Shown here: in pieces, positions 38,457-48,688 of the stretch
Layout: each line of letters begins with the position of its first letter
How positions within the stretch are numbered: the stretch's first letter is position 1
From: Schizochytrium sp. TIO01
Lineage: Eukaryota > Sar > Bigyra > Thraustochytrida > Thraustochytriidae
Assembly: GCA_004764695.1 (NCBI GenBank)
Contig: SMSO01000033.1
Span: forward strand, 697,001-761,000
Length of the DNA: 64,000 nucleotides
Direction: 5' to 3'
Translations under genes and position numbers: made by a program
The notes under the pieces: generated by a model
Told to the model about the DNA's origin: nothing
What the model saw: only the letters and a program-made list of their open reading frames with translations
Databases searched by the model: none

Positions 38457-40299
38457 AACCAAAAGGAGTGAAAAACCATCGTGCTCTTGTTTAGTCTGTT
38501 CAGTTCAAATCCGCATAGCTGTCTTAACATCGACTCTTGCCTCGTTACACGCTAACAAGATCAGCATTTTAATACAACAACAATGTTTTTATTTTTACTT
38601 CTGTTGATAGTTTAACGTTTCCCTTTTAAAGTCAAATATGTAAAAGCCCACACTTAAGTATGAATAGTAAATAGATTACACAACCCTAGAATCTTCAAAG
38701 AGATGACCAATTCTGGTGATTTTTCCTTAATTTTTTTCATCACACAAAACGTTTGCGTTTTGATCCATTTTACTTAGCATATGTTTCATTATGATTGATC
38801 ATCTTCTTATGAACATTTCAAGATTGAGTTGCATCCAGCAGCACTTTAATTATGCAAACAAGAGAATAGCTGTACTTACCCATACCTTGTTGAAGTATTT
38901 GAACAGCCAGTACTTCCAAAGTTGGTACAGAACAGGTAATGTATAGCTTGAGTTAGAGAATACCAAAATCGATTGCTCTTTAAGACTATGTATCTATAGA
39001 TATTTTGCTTTTTCGTAGCCGTACTACTGGTTGAATGTTAATTATCAAAACAACAAAAATATCTTGAAGCAGTTTTGATGCCACTACTACTCCAATTGCA
39101 ACAGTAATTATCAGAAACAAACGGTCTTTGGTACACTATCAAAAAAAAGATTTGTCTCGTCCCATCTCACCAATATTGCTAGCAACGCTGATGGGGATGA
39201 TCTACTGTCTTATCTGAGCTCTTGGCTCTGCCATTTTCTTAAATATAAATTATAATTCTACAGGTTGTAATTTGTACAGAATTATACATAACATGTTCGA
39301 CTATTTTTTTTGCATACCTTCGACTTGGAAATGAAGCTAATACCACAAAGATTATATCTTTAACAAAGATAAAATAAAACATCCACTCCATCATTAGCTT
39401 GAGAAGCTTTAGTTAATTAGTGTTATGAGCATAGTGGTAGTGAAAAGGATTAGTCATTCCTTATATGATGGTTTTTTTATACGAGTCTCGTATTGTTTTA
39501 CCTAGCTCTTTAAAAACCTGCATTCCCGGTTTGGAGACACAAATATCATTATCCATAAGGTAGAAGATCAGACTCTATCGAAACAAGGTATGCTTCGTAT
39601 TGTCATGCTGCAAGGTTCATCTTCTGTCAATGATGTAAAGAATTCGCGAAGTCATTTTACCTCATCACTAAGAATGTATCTTTAATTTCACCCATCAATG
39701 CGAGGTTCCACCTACCATGTTACTGGCATTGTGAAAGTATATCTTCATTCAAGAACTAACTCTCCTTCCTCAAATATTGTTAGGTTCATTAAATAATCAT
39801 TCAACCCCTAATAATAATAATCAACAGTAGGTAAAATCCCTAAGAATGTCAACACTAAGGATAATATGTAACGGCCAAATTGGTTTAGGACTGTAAGTAC
39901 TAATTCAATGATGTATTTAGATGAAGAAAATCCCAAGCGAGGAAAGATGAAGTCCTCAGGAGCCGCTCACAGTGCCAGGCCCAATCTGACCTACAAAGCA
40001 GATTCGAAATGAAATATATCCAGTGCTATCTCGCCAGCAGCTGCAAAAACCTGCCTAGTAAGTCGCACGAGTCTGGGCAAACGCACAAATCAACAGAAAG
40101 TAGAAACAAAACTTTGTCGATAATTGAAGTTGTCCTGAGCAAGAATAAGGTATGAGCTTGCAAGAACCCCTCACAGCGTCCATTAGCAAGAACATCACTC
40201 TACTTTTGTTTCGGAAACCAGAGGGCAAAAAAGAGCAGGACTCGGCAGTTCACTGGCAATAAGAAACAACAACGGCAACAAAGCAAGCGTCTTGTAAAG
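38457..40299. other. Intergenic, AT-rich, no gene seen
   Basis: 1.8 kb between the LRR gene and the kinesin-14 gene. Short frames only. It presumably contains the kinesin promoter, but no element is recognisable beyond general AT-richness. The bases just before the kinesin start are purine-rich (GTAAAG before the ATG). Confidence 0.5.
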
Positions 40300-43200
40300 A
40301 TGGGATCTGGGAACACCAAATTGCTCTCCGAGCAGAACGATGAACAAGCCAATACCTCGCAGCTTCGCAACAAGAGCCACGAGTTCAACGTGTCAAAACT
40401 GAACACGAAAGGTGAACTGAAAGTGGAAAGCCTCATGCCATCCCCTGTGAACTCTCCTGATGCGCAAGCTTCTACCTCACAAGGACATAACGAATTCTCA
40501 GAGAATAAAGTGAGCGAAGATTATGCTCCTGCAGATACTCAATCAAACTATAATGCTCAAACAAACATTACTAAGCGCGCGGAAGTTGAAGAAAACCTAA
40601 CTGATGGAATGAAAGTCGAAAGCTTTTGTGGCCAAGGTGAAGATAACTCCAACTCATTCTCGTCTCCTCCTTCAACTAGTCGTCATCCAGAGGAAAGCAA
40701 GGATCAAAGTAATTCTTTACAGGAACAACGCATGAACAACAATGACAGAAGTGAAGAGAAGGAAGAGGAGCTCACAATGCGATCAGACATTGGACAAAAC
40801 CCTGTTGATGGATTGAACGAAGGATTTGGTGGCCAAGATGAAGATAACTGTAGCTCGTCTCCTCTTTCAAATAGCCCTCGTCCAGAGGAAAGCAAGGATC
40901 ATAGCAGTTTTCTTCATGAGCAAGGTGCGAGCATCACAGAAAGCAGTGAAAGAAAAGTTGATGGGCATGGAGACGAAGAAAAGGATACTGATTATCCAAC
41001 ATCAATTCTGAAGAAGAAAATTCTTGAGCAGTTTGATCAATGCGCAAGTTTAATTGAAAAATGCGAATCATGGACCCCTAAAGATCGGAGCCGATTCTTG
41101 GAACTCATGAATGACGAGGGCATGGATCATGTAATTGATGCAAAAGATAGTTTCGGAAACACTTTATTACTCCTTGCTTGCAATGGGCAACAAATTGATA
41201 TTGTTCAAATGCTAATTCGTCGAGGAGCAAGTCTTGACGAACAGAATGAGGCGGGATTTACTGCTTTACACTATTGCTGTGCACCAGGAGCAGATGTTCA
41301 GCATGCCCGAAGGCTAGTACTAGCTAAAATGCTTCTTAAAGCAGGTGCAAATCCAAGCTTACCTGAAAAATCGGCAGGATGTACTCCTCTACACTACGCG
41401 GCTGCACATAATAATATCGCAATGTGCAACGAACTCTTAGAAAATGGTGCATTGATTACAACAAGGTGCACTAATGGGTCTCTCGCGGAGGCATATGCTC
41501 GTGCATCTGGTCATAACCAGCTCGCAGATGTATTACACGAAAGATTGAAAGCTTCAATGTCGCTTGAGATGAAAGCACGCGTAGCCAGACGTGGAGGAGA
41601 CGGAAACCACGGATGGCAAAAACTTCAAGACGCTGAAACAGGTCGATGCTTCTATTATAATAACTTTACCGGAAAGAGTACATGGGACCGTCCCCTTGAA
41701 ATGGACTCGTTTTCTTTCTCCTCAGGGAGTTTCGAGGCTGGTCCACCACGCGAGGGCTCCAACCCTATAATTCAAAAGTCAATTCCCAGGCCGCCCCAAA
41801 AGAGACGCGATACCGTAGAAGTCGAACTCGAAAATCAACGAGAACGCGAGCGTGAAGCAAGAGTCAAAGCAGAATCCGAACGGGAAGCATTGCGGCGACA
41901 ACTTGAGCAGATGCAAGATCGTTTTAAGGAAATGCAATTAAATTTGGAACGAGAAGCCCATCATGCAGCTGAAATGACACGAGTAGCTCAAGAAAATGAC
42001 GCACGATTTGCGCAGGAGCTTTCGATGCTTCAACGTGACCTAGAGGATAAGCGTGCCAACGAGGAAGAATCTAAACGTCAAATTGAACGCCTTAAAGTGC
42101 ACTTCGAAGCAACCAAAAGACAGGATATCCAAAGACTCAAAGAGCAGTATGAGAAAAGTCGAGAAGAAGAAAGAGCTCAACAGGAGCAACAAAGAGCAGA
42201 GGAGCGGGAGCAACACCAACGGGAATTGGAAGCACGTATGGAAGAGTTGCAAAAGGTTGAACAGCAACTTGCAAAAGAGTTACGAGAGAAAAAGCAGTAC
42301 TACAACGAGATTGAGGAGCTCAAGGGTGCAATTCGTGTCTGTGCCAGAATTCGTCCGCTCAATCAAAAAGAGATCGAGAGAGGTTGTACTAGCGTTGCTG
42401 AAGTTCTGGGAAATAGCGTACGGATTACGCATGCAAGAGTTGATAAATCAGGAGAGAAAACAGTTTCTAAAATGTGGACCTTTGACAAAGTACTGGGTCC
42501 GCACAAAAGCCAAGAAGATGTTTTTGAAGATACTGAGCGCCTTGTACAAAGTGCACTTGATGGGTATAATATATGCATATTTGCATATGGACAGACAGGA
42601 GCTGGAAAAACACATACAATGTCTGGATCTCCCTCAGACCCTGGTATCTATCCCCGTGCTATACGGAAGCTATTCACAGCAATGCGTGAGCAAAGGGATG
42701 TGACAACTTTCTCAATCGAGCTTTATATGTGTGAGCTTCATCTAGATTCTCTTGTGGACCTTCTGGATGACAAAGCAACTCGCTCGGACTCATTAACAGT
42801 GAAAAAGGATCAGTTCGGTGTTGTCTACGTGGAAAACATCACCGTTGTACCTATTGAATCTGAGGAAGAACTGCTCCAGCGTGTATTGATGGGAGAAATG
42901 CGTCGTAGCACAGATTCGACATTAATGAATGACGAGTCGTCCCGATCCCATCTTGTCATCTCGGTTATCGTGAAAAGTGAGTCGAAAGTTACTCAGGAGA
43001 TTACGTCTGGAAAGCTTACTTTTGTTGATTTGGCAGGGTCAGAGAGAGTTCAAAAGTCAGGCGCTGAGGGCCAAACTTTTAAAGAAGCAACTTCGATCAA
43101 CAAGGCACTCAGTGCCCTCGGAGAAGTCATCAATGCTCTCTCGACAAACGCAAAACACATTCCTTACAGAAATAATCCTCTAACCCAACTCATGTCAGAT

Positions 43201-43437
43201 TCCCTTGGTGGCAATGCGAAAACACTGATGATCGTCAATGTTTCTCCTGCTGACTACAACGCCCAAGAATCAATCGCATCTCTAAACTTTGCTTCTCGAT
43301 GCAAAACTGTGAAAAATGCAGCGTCCAAGGGTTTTGAAACCCAAGAGCTTGCTGCTTTACGCAAGGAGATTGCAAAACTTCGTCTCGCAAATAAAGCGAA
43401 TCTACCTCATTCGTCATCCCCACAACTTGCACTATAA
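40300..43437 (+). CDS. Kinesin-14 motor with ankyrin repeats and WW domain
   Basis: 1045-residue, intronless, C-terminal-motor kinesin. Order: polar Ser/Glu/Asn-rich N-terminus (1-240) containing two related blocks (around EESKDQSN and EESKDHSS); three to four ankyrin repeats (about 280-420, with AGFTALHYCCA and GCTPLHYAAAH); one WW domain (about 437-466, GWQKL to TWDRPLE, both Trp and a YYNN aromatic block present); a charged coiled coil (about 500-674); and the motor (676-1000). Motor motifs are intact: GQTGAGKTHT (P-loop), NDESSRSH (switch I), DLAGSE (switch II). The neck ELKGAIRVCARIRPL identifies kinesin-14, a minus-end-directed class, and the motor's YMCELHLDSLVDLL and VENITVV segments resemble the plant/protist KCBP subtype, which however carries MyTH4-FERM domains. 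A short helical tail follows. The N-terminus MGSGNTK fits an N-myristoylation site. The ATG context AAAGATGG is good. Confidence 0.93.
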   Translation: MGSGNTKLLSEQNDEQANTSQLRNKSHEFNVSKLNTKGELKVESLMPSPVNSPDAQASTSQGHNEFSENKVSEDYAPADTQSNYNAQTNITKRAEVEENLTDGMKVESFCGQGEDNSNSFSSPPSTSRHPEESKDQSNSLQEQRMNNNDRSEEKEEELTMRSDIGQNPVDGLNEGFGGQDEDNCSSSPLSNSPRPEESKDHSSFLHEQGASITESSERKVDGHGDEEKDTDYPTSILKKKILEQFDQCASLIEKCESWTPKDRSRFLELMNDEGMDHVIDAKDSFGNTLLLLACNGQQIDIVQMLIRRGASLDEQNEAGFTALHYCCAPGADVQHARRLVLAKMLLKAGANPSLPEKSAGCTPLHYAAAHNNIAMCNELLENGALITTRCTNGSLAEAYARASGHNQLADVLHERLKASMSLEMKARVARRGGDGNHGWQKLQDAETGRCFYYNNFTGKSTWDRPLEMDSFSFSSGSFEAGPPREGSNPIIQKSIPRPPQKRRDTVEVELENQREREREARVKAESEREALRRQLEQMQDRFKEMQLNLEREAHHAAEMTRVAQENDARFAQELSMLQRDLEDKRANEEESKRQIERLKVHFEATKRQDIQRLKEQYEKSREEERAQQEQQRAEEREQHQRELEARMEELQKVEQQLAKELREKKQYYNEIEELKGAIRVCARIRPLNQKEIERGCTSVAEVLGNSVRITHARVDKSGEKTVSKMWTFDKVLGPHKSQEDVFEDTERLVQSALDGYNICIFAYGQTGAGKTHTMSGSPSDPGIYPRAIRKLFTAMREQRDVTTFSIELYMCELHLDSLVDLLDDKATRSDSLTVKKDQFGVVYVENITVVPIESEEELLQRVLMGEMRRSTDSTLMNDESSRSHLVISVIVKSESKVTQEITSGKLTFVDLAGSERVQKSGAEGQTFKEATSINKALSALGEVINALSTNAKHIPYRNNPLTQLMSDSLGGNAKTLMIVNVSPADYNAQESIASLNFASRCKTVKNAASKGFETQELAALRKEIAKLRLANKANLPHSSSPQLAL

Positions 43438-43689
43438 ACAGGAATCTACTCTAAGGAATACTTCAATTGTCTAATGAGACAATCCAAATTGATTACTATC
43501 TAGTTTATCAAAATAATATTATTCTTGCTTCCAAGGAGCTATCCGAATGTCCTTTATAGAAAGAGGCATTGTACAATAGCTTCCATGACATATTAATGTG
43601 GCATAATTTACATTCATGAGGCTGATGTGGCTTTCAACGACTCAGGTGAACAGCTGAAAATTTTGCACAGTAAGTTGTTCGTTATCGCT

Positions 43690-44331
43690 TCAGTCGTCGC
43701 CTCCAGCGTCGTCAAAGTTTCCCTTCACCTCCTTTAACAAGTTTTCGTAAGCTTGACTGAGAACTACCAAATCCTGAAGCTTGTTTGCAAGCTCAGTTTT
43801 TAATGCACCTTCCCGGGCAACGCTTCTATTAATCTCAACACTTAGACGTTGTACTGCAGATTGATGCTCTTTATTCAGCCGGTGCATTTCATGCTCGTGC
43901 GCAGCCCGAATTTCCTTGAATCTTCGGGAAAATTCTTTGGTTAATCGAGATGTTTGGGCATTTACCGTGGACTCAAGAATTTGTTTGTGCTCTTCTAAAC
44001 TCAATGTGGGCTTGATTTCGTCTGAGTTTGCAAGCCATGGTTGTTGAAACGGCTTCGGCTGGACTGCTCTCGAAGATCGACAGTCACTGAAACCCATAGA
44101 ATATTGCTCCAATACTTGCATCCTATCTCTCAGCCTCCATGCACTTTCTTCTTCATCCATAGGCTCCACAGACCGTGCTGTCAAAACTGAAGGGCCCTGC
44201 TTTAGACTGTTCAAAACGCTGTCCTCCGCCCCACCATCACTCCTGGCGCTTGGTGAACCTATAACCTGTCTACGTCCAGGAAATTTTCTCCCATTGCCAG
44301 GCGGTCTAGACGTCCAGTGGTAGCCCGACAT
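43690..44331 (-). CDS. Small coiled-coil protein, unknown function
   Basis: 213 residues from the first ATG of the frame (upstream codons lead only to a non-ATG start). The N-terminal half is polar and disordered (RPPGNGRKFPGRR, then Ser/Asp-rich). The second half, from about residue 105 (LSLEEHKQILEST), is a continuous charged helix with heptad-like Leu spacing to about residue 200, ending in an acidic GNFDDAGGDD tail. I do not recognise a family; proteins of this size and layout are common among centrosome, basal-body and trafficking scaffolds. It is convergent with the kinesin-14 gene, their stops lying about 250 bases apart. Nothing but proximity links them. Confidence 0.75.
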   Translation of the reverse strand: MSGYHWTSRPPGNGRKFPGRRQVIGSPSARSDGGAEDSVLNSLKQGPSVLTARSVEPMDEEESAWRLRDRMQVLEQYSMGFSDCRSSRAVQPKPFQQPWLANSDEIKPTLSLEEHKQILESTVNAQTSRLTKEFSRRFKEIRAAHEHEMHRLNKEHQSAVQRLSVEINRSVAREGALKTELANKLQDLVVLSQAYENLLKEVKGNFDDAGGDD

Positions 44332-45210
44332 GATCCATTTGAGAATCTGCCACACAATCTCAGCGCAAACGTGCTAGACTTCAGGACCTCACGCGCTTAC
44401 GCTTACGTACCTTTTCCAATCCATTCCATTGTTCGAAGTTCCTGCACGGTGTGTACTCGAAGCTCGTTCCCACAGATGTGTTTATAATACCACATACATC
44501 AGAGATATCTTTGTTATAACTAACAACTTAAGTACATAGTGATTCGTAAACGCTATAAAGAAAAGATAGGACTAGGTTGCTCTAGTGTCACCTCTGATGC
44601 ACGATTTGTGGTGATTGTTACAAATTCAGTTTTTGGTTCAAGTTTAGAAAACAATAAATAATTATTAAAAACAAAAGAAGATAAATCTTAGATCCACTGG
44701 TTTTTTCGCAATGGTAAAAGTTAATATATAAAGAAAGGGTGCTCGTAATGTCAGTGCTTGCGAAAGTACCTCCTGTTGGTCAACATCACATTTGTATAGG
44801 ATATATTGTTTTAATTGAAGACAATCATGTCTTCTATTTGGACAAAGAACCACAATGACACGCGAGACTAGAGCTTGGAAGCACTAGAATGAACAACCAA
44901 GAAATGTCAGTTGCGCTGAATTTAAGGAGCTCCAATGTACTAACTTGATTCATGGACATTCAGCAAAGAGGTTTCAACGTGATAATATCTGGTACTTAAA
45001 TTTGACATTTTAATTTTATTTATGCAACTTGAAATATGAGTAATTAGCAAGCAACATCATCTAAGCAGCCTATAAAAAAAAAGGCTCGGGGTTTAAATTA
45101 AACATGAAGCACTGAAAGGCTTTGACTATGAGTTCTGGCAGACTCGTTTATGGCTTTAAACACACAAACTCCATTTTCCAGCATAACCTTAATTGAGGAA
45201 TTGCTTGAGT
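44332..45210. other. Intergenic, AT-rich, no feature seen
   Basis: About 880 bases serving as the 5' flank of the coiled-coil gene and the 3' flank of the mitochondrial-type gene. A TTTATT (AATAAA on the minus strand) lies at 45015-45020, about 190 bases past the stop of the latter and could be its polyadenylation signal. Confidence 0.45.
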
Positions 45211-46152
45211 TTATGATGTTTCATTTTCTCCACGCTCCAAGCGTGGACCCTCACCATGCATCACTTCGTTATTCGTGCGTTCAGAGCCTACGCGGTCTTG
45301 CTGCTGCTGGCGTCTTCGGTCCAGTTCAAGGTAGTAGTTAGTGATCGCATAAGGCATAGCCTTTCCTATTCCATACCCGATTGAAAGCAAAAGCAAAATC
45401 CCGATCACCCAATTCCGGAGCGTGCGGAATTTAGCCATCGGGTCTACCCTCTTCATGAATTGTCCTGGCATCTTTCGTGCATTGTCCACCCTTGTTGACA
45501 CAGCCTGTTGTGCCTGCGAGAACGCCTTGTCACTTGATGTCCGAGCTTCGTTTTTAAGACGTTCAGCTCCCTGCGCACCGGCAGACTTTGCCCGTGCGGA
45601 CCATTCAGAAATGGTTGAGCTAGCCTTTGCACGTGCAGCTTCTGAGTACTTTGAAGCAGAAACGATTGATTCGCGTTGCGCTTCTTCGGCCCTGCGACGT
45701 GCAGAGTCAGCAAGGCGTGATGCTGTGGACATAGAGCCTCGCTTAGCCTCTTCGGCTTTGCGTCGGGCAGCCTCTGTTAACTTTGAGGCAGAGATCATCG
45801 AATTTTTTTGTGTTTCTTCGGCTTTGCGACGTGCTGCTTCGGTGAAGCGATTTGCTGTTGCGCGAGATTCGTTGTGCAGATTCTCGGCACGTTTAGAGAG
45901 CTCCTCTCGGGCACGCTTTGCCTGCGCATTTGCAGATTCCTTTAAAGTTGACTGCACGTCGCTCACAGCCTTCTCTGCACGTCCCCGGAGTCCGCTGATA
46001 AGGCTCCAGCCAGACCCGTTCTTCTCCGAGGAAGAGCTTAATTGCCGGCACCAGCCACTAGTCTGGACATTGTGCACCGGTGTCGAAGGCAACAGAGACA
46101 AAACCCTGGAAGAGTGCCCCGAAAGTCTTGCTCGCACCAGCGCAACCCTCAT
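45211..46152 (-). CDS. Predicted mitochondrial membrane protein with 22-residue amphipathic repeats (LEA-like)
   Basis: 313 residues from the first ATG (the frame continues upstream only to a TTG). The start MRVALVRARLSGHSSRVL is rich in Arg and Ser with no acidic residue, a typical mitochondrial presequence, with possible cleavage near CRQL-SSSS (about residue 40). Residues about 99-187 contain four 22-residue repeats with cores TEAARRKAEE, TEAARRKAEE, ADSARRRAEE and SEAARAKA. The repeats are Ala/Arg/Glu-rich and amphipathic, like LEA group 3 and apolipoprotein repeats. A hydrophobic segment at about 247-268 (WVIGILLLLSIGYGIG) is followed by a short polar tail with a QQQQ run. I infer a protein anchored in a mitochondrial membrane with a long helical rod, perhaps for stress protection or membrane shaping; the function is unproven. 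Transcription is divergent from the next gene. Confidence 0.75.
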   Translation of the reverse strand: MRVALVRARLSGHSSRVLSLLPSTPVHNVQTSGWCRQLSSSSEKNGSGWSLISGLRGRAEKAVSDVQSTLKESANAQAKRAREELSKRAENLHNESRATANRFTEAARRKAEETQKNSMISASKLTEAARRKAEEAKRGSMSTASRLADSARRRAEEAQRESIVSASKYSEAARAKASSTISEWSARAKSAGAQGAERLKNEARTSSDKAFSQAQQAVSTRVDNARKMPGQFMKRVDPMAKFRTLRNWVIGILLLLSIGYGIGKAMPYAITNYYLELDRRRQQQQDRVGSERTNNEVMHGEGPRLERGENETS

Positions 46153-46757
46153 TGACGCCAAAGTCTTACGCGAGGCGCGTTCCAATCGGAGTCTGCTGCG
46201 CCCTTGCCAGCCCTGAAGAAACTCCCTCCGGTAAGAGCCGTCAACCTGCGGGTTACCTTGCGGGTTACCTTTTTGTGTACTAGTGAGGTTTGGGGACCCT
46301 TCGGGGACCCCTGTAAAACGGCCGCGGGAAAAAAGTAGCTTTTTAAGACTTAGATTTGTATGTAGCTTATAAAAGCATTAAAATCGCTAATAAAATAAAC
46401 AGTTTGTCGATAAAGGAGCAGCATATCTAGTACATTTGGGCTAGGTTTGGTGTGCTCGGGTAGCGTGCCTTGGAGGGGCTTGGCGCTCTCGACAGAGCTT
46501 GCCGGTGTTGACTGTTTGTTGTGGATGGCAGGTGAAGGGCCAAAATTTCAGTAGACTTCTGCTTTGGATTCTTGCGTTTTGGCAAGATTGTGTTTTAGCA
46601 AGGAAAGTCTAGTGTGTTGCCAAACATAGTATACTTTGACAACGGCGAGAGTACCGTCAACACCGTCGACGGGCAAACATTGCGGCGTTCTTAGAACCAA
46701 CTCTTGCTGACACAGTTAGTTCGTGTAGTAGCAGTGGACTGTGACACAAAAAATACA
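46153..46757. promoter_or_regulatory. Shared divergent promoter region
   Basis: 605 bases separate the start codons of the mitochondrial-type gene (-) and the unknown gene (+), so the region must hold both promoters. Short direct repeats are visible (TGCGGGTTACCT near 46247-46272 and TTCGGGGACCC near 46295-46312). No TATA box is assigned. Confidence 0.5.
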
Positions 46758-47831
46758 ATGCCGGTCTATGTGAAGAAACCTTTCAAGCTCACGGGTGAGC
46801 GACCCAAGAATAGTGGTGCTCGCGCAAAGAAAGCACGAGAAGCTGCTGCGAGACAAGAAGCACTTGAGATGGAGAATATCTGGGAATCAGAAGCTATGCG
46901 AGCGTACAAGGCTTCGGTTGCAGCGGCAGCTGTTCCTCCAAGATACGCTAGACCTGGACCCTTTAGTAATGCATCCTTAGCTTCTCCAATTTCAGTAAAT
47001 ACAGGCTCCTCGGTTGCTGCGAGTGAAGAGGACTGGGTTCTTGTCCAAAGCGCTCGCGAACCCATTAATCTGCGTGGAAACGCACACGAGGTTGTTCTTG
47101 TACCTGAAAACCCTCCTGTAGCGCGCAAGACTGTGGCCTCTATGAATAAAACATCCAAACCTATGACCAGAAGACAAGTTCAGAAAGCACAAGACGCACT
47201 TCGGCACAAGGGATGCTTACCAGTAGTTACGCGGGAAATGACTGACACAGAGTATAATCGTGTCTTTAAAAGACCACTCACACACAATTTTGGGCACGCT
47301 AACATCCACCCAACCAACGAAAAGGACTATATGCGCTCTCATAACGTTAAGGCTGCCCTGGCAGGTGGGTCAGAACAGGTTTATAGTCATGCGCTTGATG
47401 CCCGAGCAGCTGGTCCACCTGCCTTGGCTCATCTTCTTTCACGTGACGAGGTTCTTGCTCTGGAGAAGAATATGAATGTACCAGAGTCTGAGAACAATAA
47501 TGCTCCACTCCGCGTTGAAACTTCACCAAGCATGCCTCCTGCAGCACCGGCCGGGACTAAGCTTGGTGTTTCTACTCCAACTGCGGCAGAGCTTTCTCTT
47601 CGCACGTTTGGGCGCCCCTCTAAAAACAGGCAACTGGAGCCGTCAATGTTTGAGATTCTTTCTTGGAGCGATCCTGGCGCTCGTGATGTAGAAAGAGCAC
47701 CTCTCCCCACATCAGACAAACTCGATCCTCGTAACTATGCCACGCTTCCACCCTCCCATACTCATGTTGTTCCGTTTGCAGGACATTATGAGGACGATGT
47801 GGAACCCAGTGCCCCCCAGCCTTTGTTGTAG
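46758..47831 (+). CDS. Conserved-looking protein of unknown function
   Basis: 357 residues from the ATG at 46758; the frame is open upstream to 46704 but without ATG. The N-terminus is basic and helical (MPVYVKKPFKLTG, then RAKKAREAAARQEALEMEN), the middle is polar with an Ala run, and a more ordered part around residues 160-235 contains MTRRQVQKAQDALRHKGCLPVV and TDTEYNRVFKRPLTHNFGH. The C-terminal third is Pro/Ser-rich. There is no signal peptide or membrane segment. I recognise no domain. A candidate AATAAA lies at 48036-48041, about 205 bases past the stop. A nuclear or cytosolic scaffold is possible, but this is a guess from composition. Confidence 0.75.
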   Translation: MPVYVKKPFKLTGERPKNSGARAKKAREAAARQEALEMENIWESEAMRAYKASVAAAAVPPRYARPGPFSNASLASPISVNTGSSVAASEEDWVLVQSAREPINLRGNAHEVVLVPENPPVARKTVASMNKTSKPMTRRQVQKAQDALRHKGCLPVVTREMTDTEYNRVFKRPLTHNFGHANIHPTNEKDYMRSHNVKAALAGGSEQVYSHALDARAAGPPALAHLLSRDEVLALEKNMNVPESENNNAPLRVETSPSMPPAAPAGTKLGVSTPTAAELSLRTFGRPSKNRQLEPSMFEILSWSDPGARDVERAPLPTSDKLDPRNYATLPPSHTHVVPFAGHYEDDVEPSAPQPLL

Positions 47832-48688
47832 TAGGCCAACAACATTAAGCAGAACCTCGACCTACCTTTTCTTGATGGATGTATGCTCCACGTTCGTGCA
47901 TTAAGATCAAATAGTGAAATAAGTAAACCACTCGCAAAATATAACTCCAACCACAAAAGCTACGCCACGGACCGAATCTCTCCAGAAACGAAACTCGTCT
48001 TCGTAGCTCTCGCGAAGCGATCTGCTACACTAGTAAATAAAATCAAAGTTTTCATATATTGCGAATTCTGGTGGGCCAATGCTAATTTAAATCCTACGCT
48101 TCATTGATGCTATTACGTCTGAATGAAGATAAAATTAAAAGGGAAAATATTTGAGCAAATGCTTCCTAGTTGAATTTCTATAGTTACCTTTTCGTCCCTT
48201 CAGGTATGATGATCAGTTGCGATAACGCAATTTAAAATACTCCATACAATCATTCATGCTTGCTATCATGCAACCTGTGCTATGCCAAGTTCCCTCAAAG
48301 TAGATTATGCAAAACCTGTCCCAACACCATCACAGTCTCTGCAAGACTTGCCTGTGAATTCCTTATACTAGTTACAGAAGAACCGTTGTACACCTTCCAT
48401 AGTAGCATATTAAGGTAAACTAGTAAGAGTTGGGCTACAATGGTGTATTCTTTTTAAATGACAATAAAAAGGCAAGCAAGCAAATATGAAGAATGAAGTC
48501 CTGGCCAAGTAGCAGTAGTACTACTCTTGTAGGTTTTGTCTTCTGTGAAGCAAGCGTGACCGCCCCACAAAATCATATATACGGGTTCTGCGTGGTATAA
48601 CACGAACGTGTTAAGGTGATCTGCTCTGAATAGTGAAAGTAAGGTTGCCGCTCTCAGGCTCTTGGGAGGATTCAACTATTTGTTCAAC
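47832..48688. other. Intergenic, no gene seen
   Basis: About 860 bases between two plus-strand genes. Apart from the AATAAA at 48036 noted with the upstream gene, only short frames are present. Confidence 0.5.

Noticed and set aside
38851-38960. Minus-strand segment with YQLWKYWLFKYFNK and a GTATGG/GTAAGT donor pair
   Set aside because: Only about 40 codons between stops in any frame and no acceptor or second exon that continues it convincingly.
42053-42703. 216-codon second frame inside the kinesin-14 gene
   Set aside because: Lies wholly within the coiled-coil and motor coding region in another frame, where purine-rich codons remove stops. The translation is Lys/Ser-rich without domains.
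45422-46216. 264-codon open frame on the plus strand
   Set aside because: It is antisense to the mitochondrial repeat protein. The Ala/Arg/Glu-rich repeats leave few stops on the other strand, and the Arg/Ala/Ser-rich translation has no family features.
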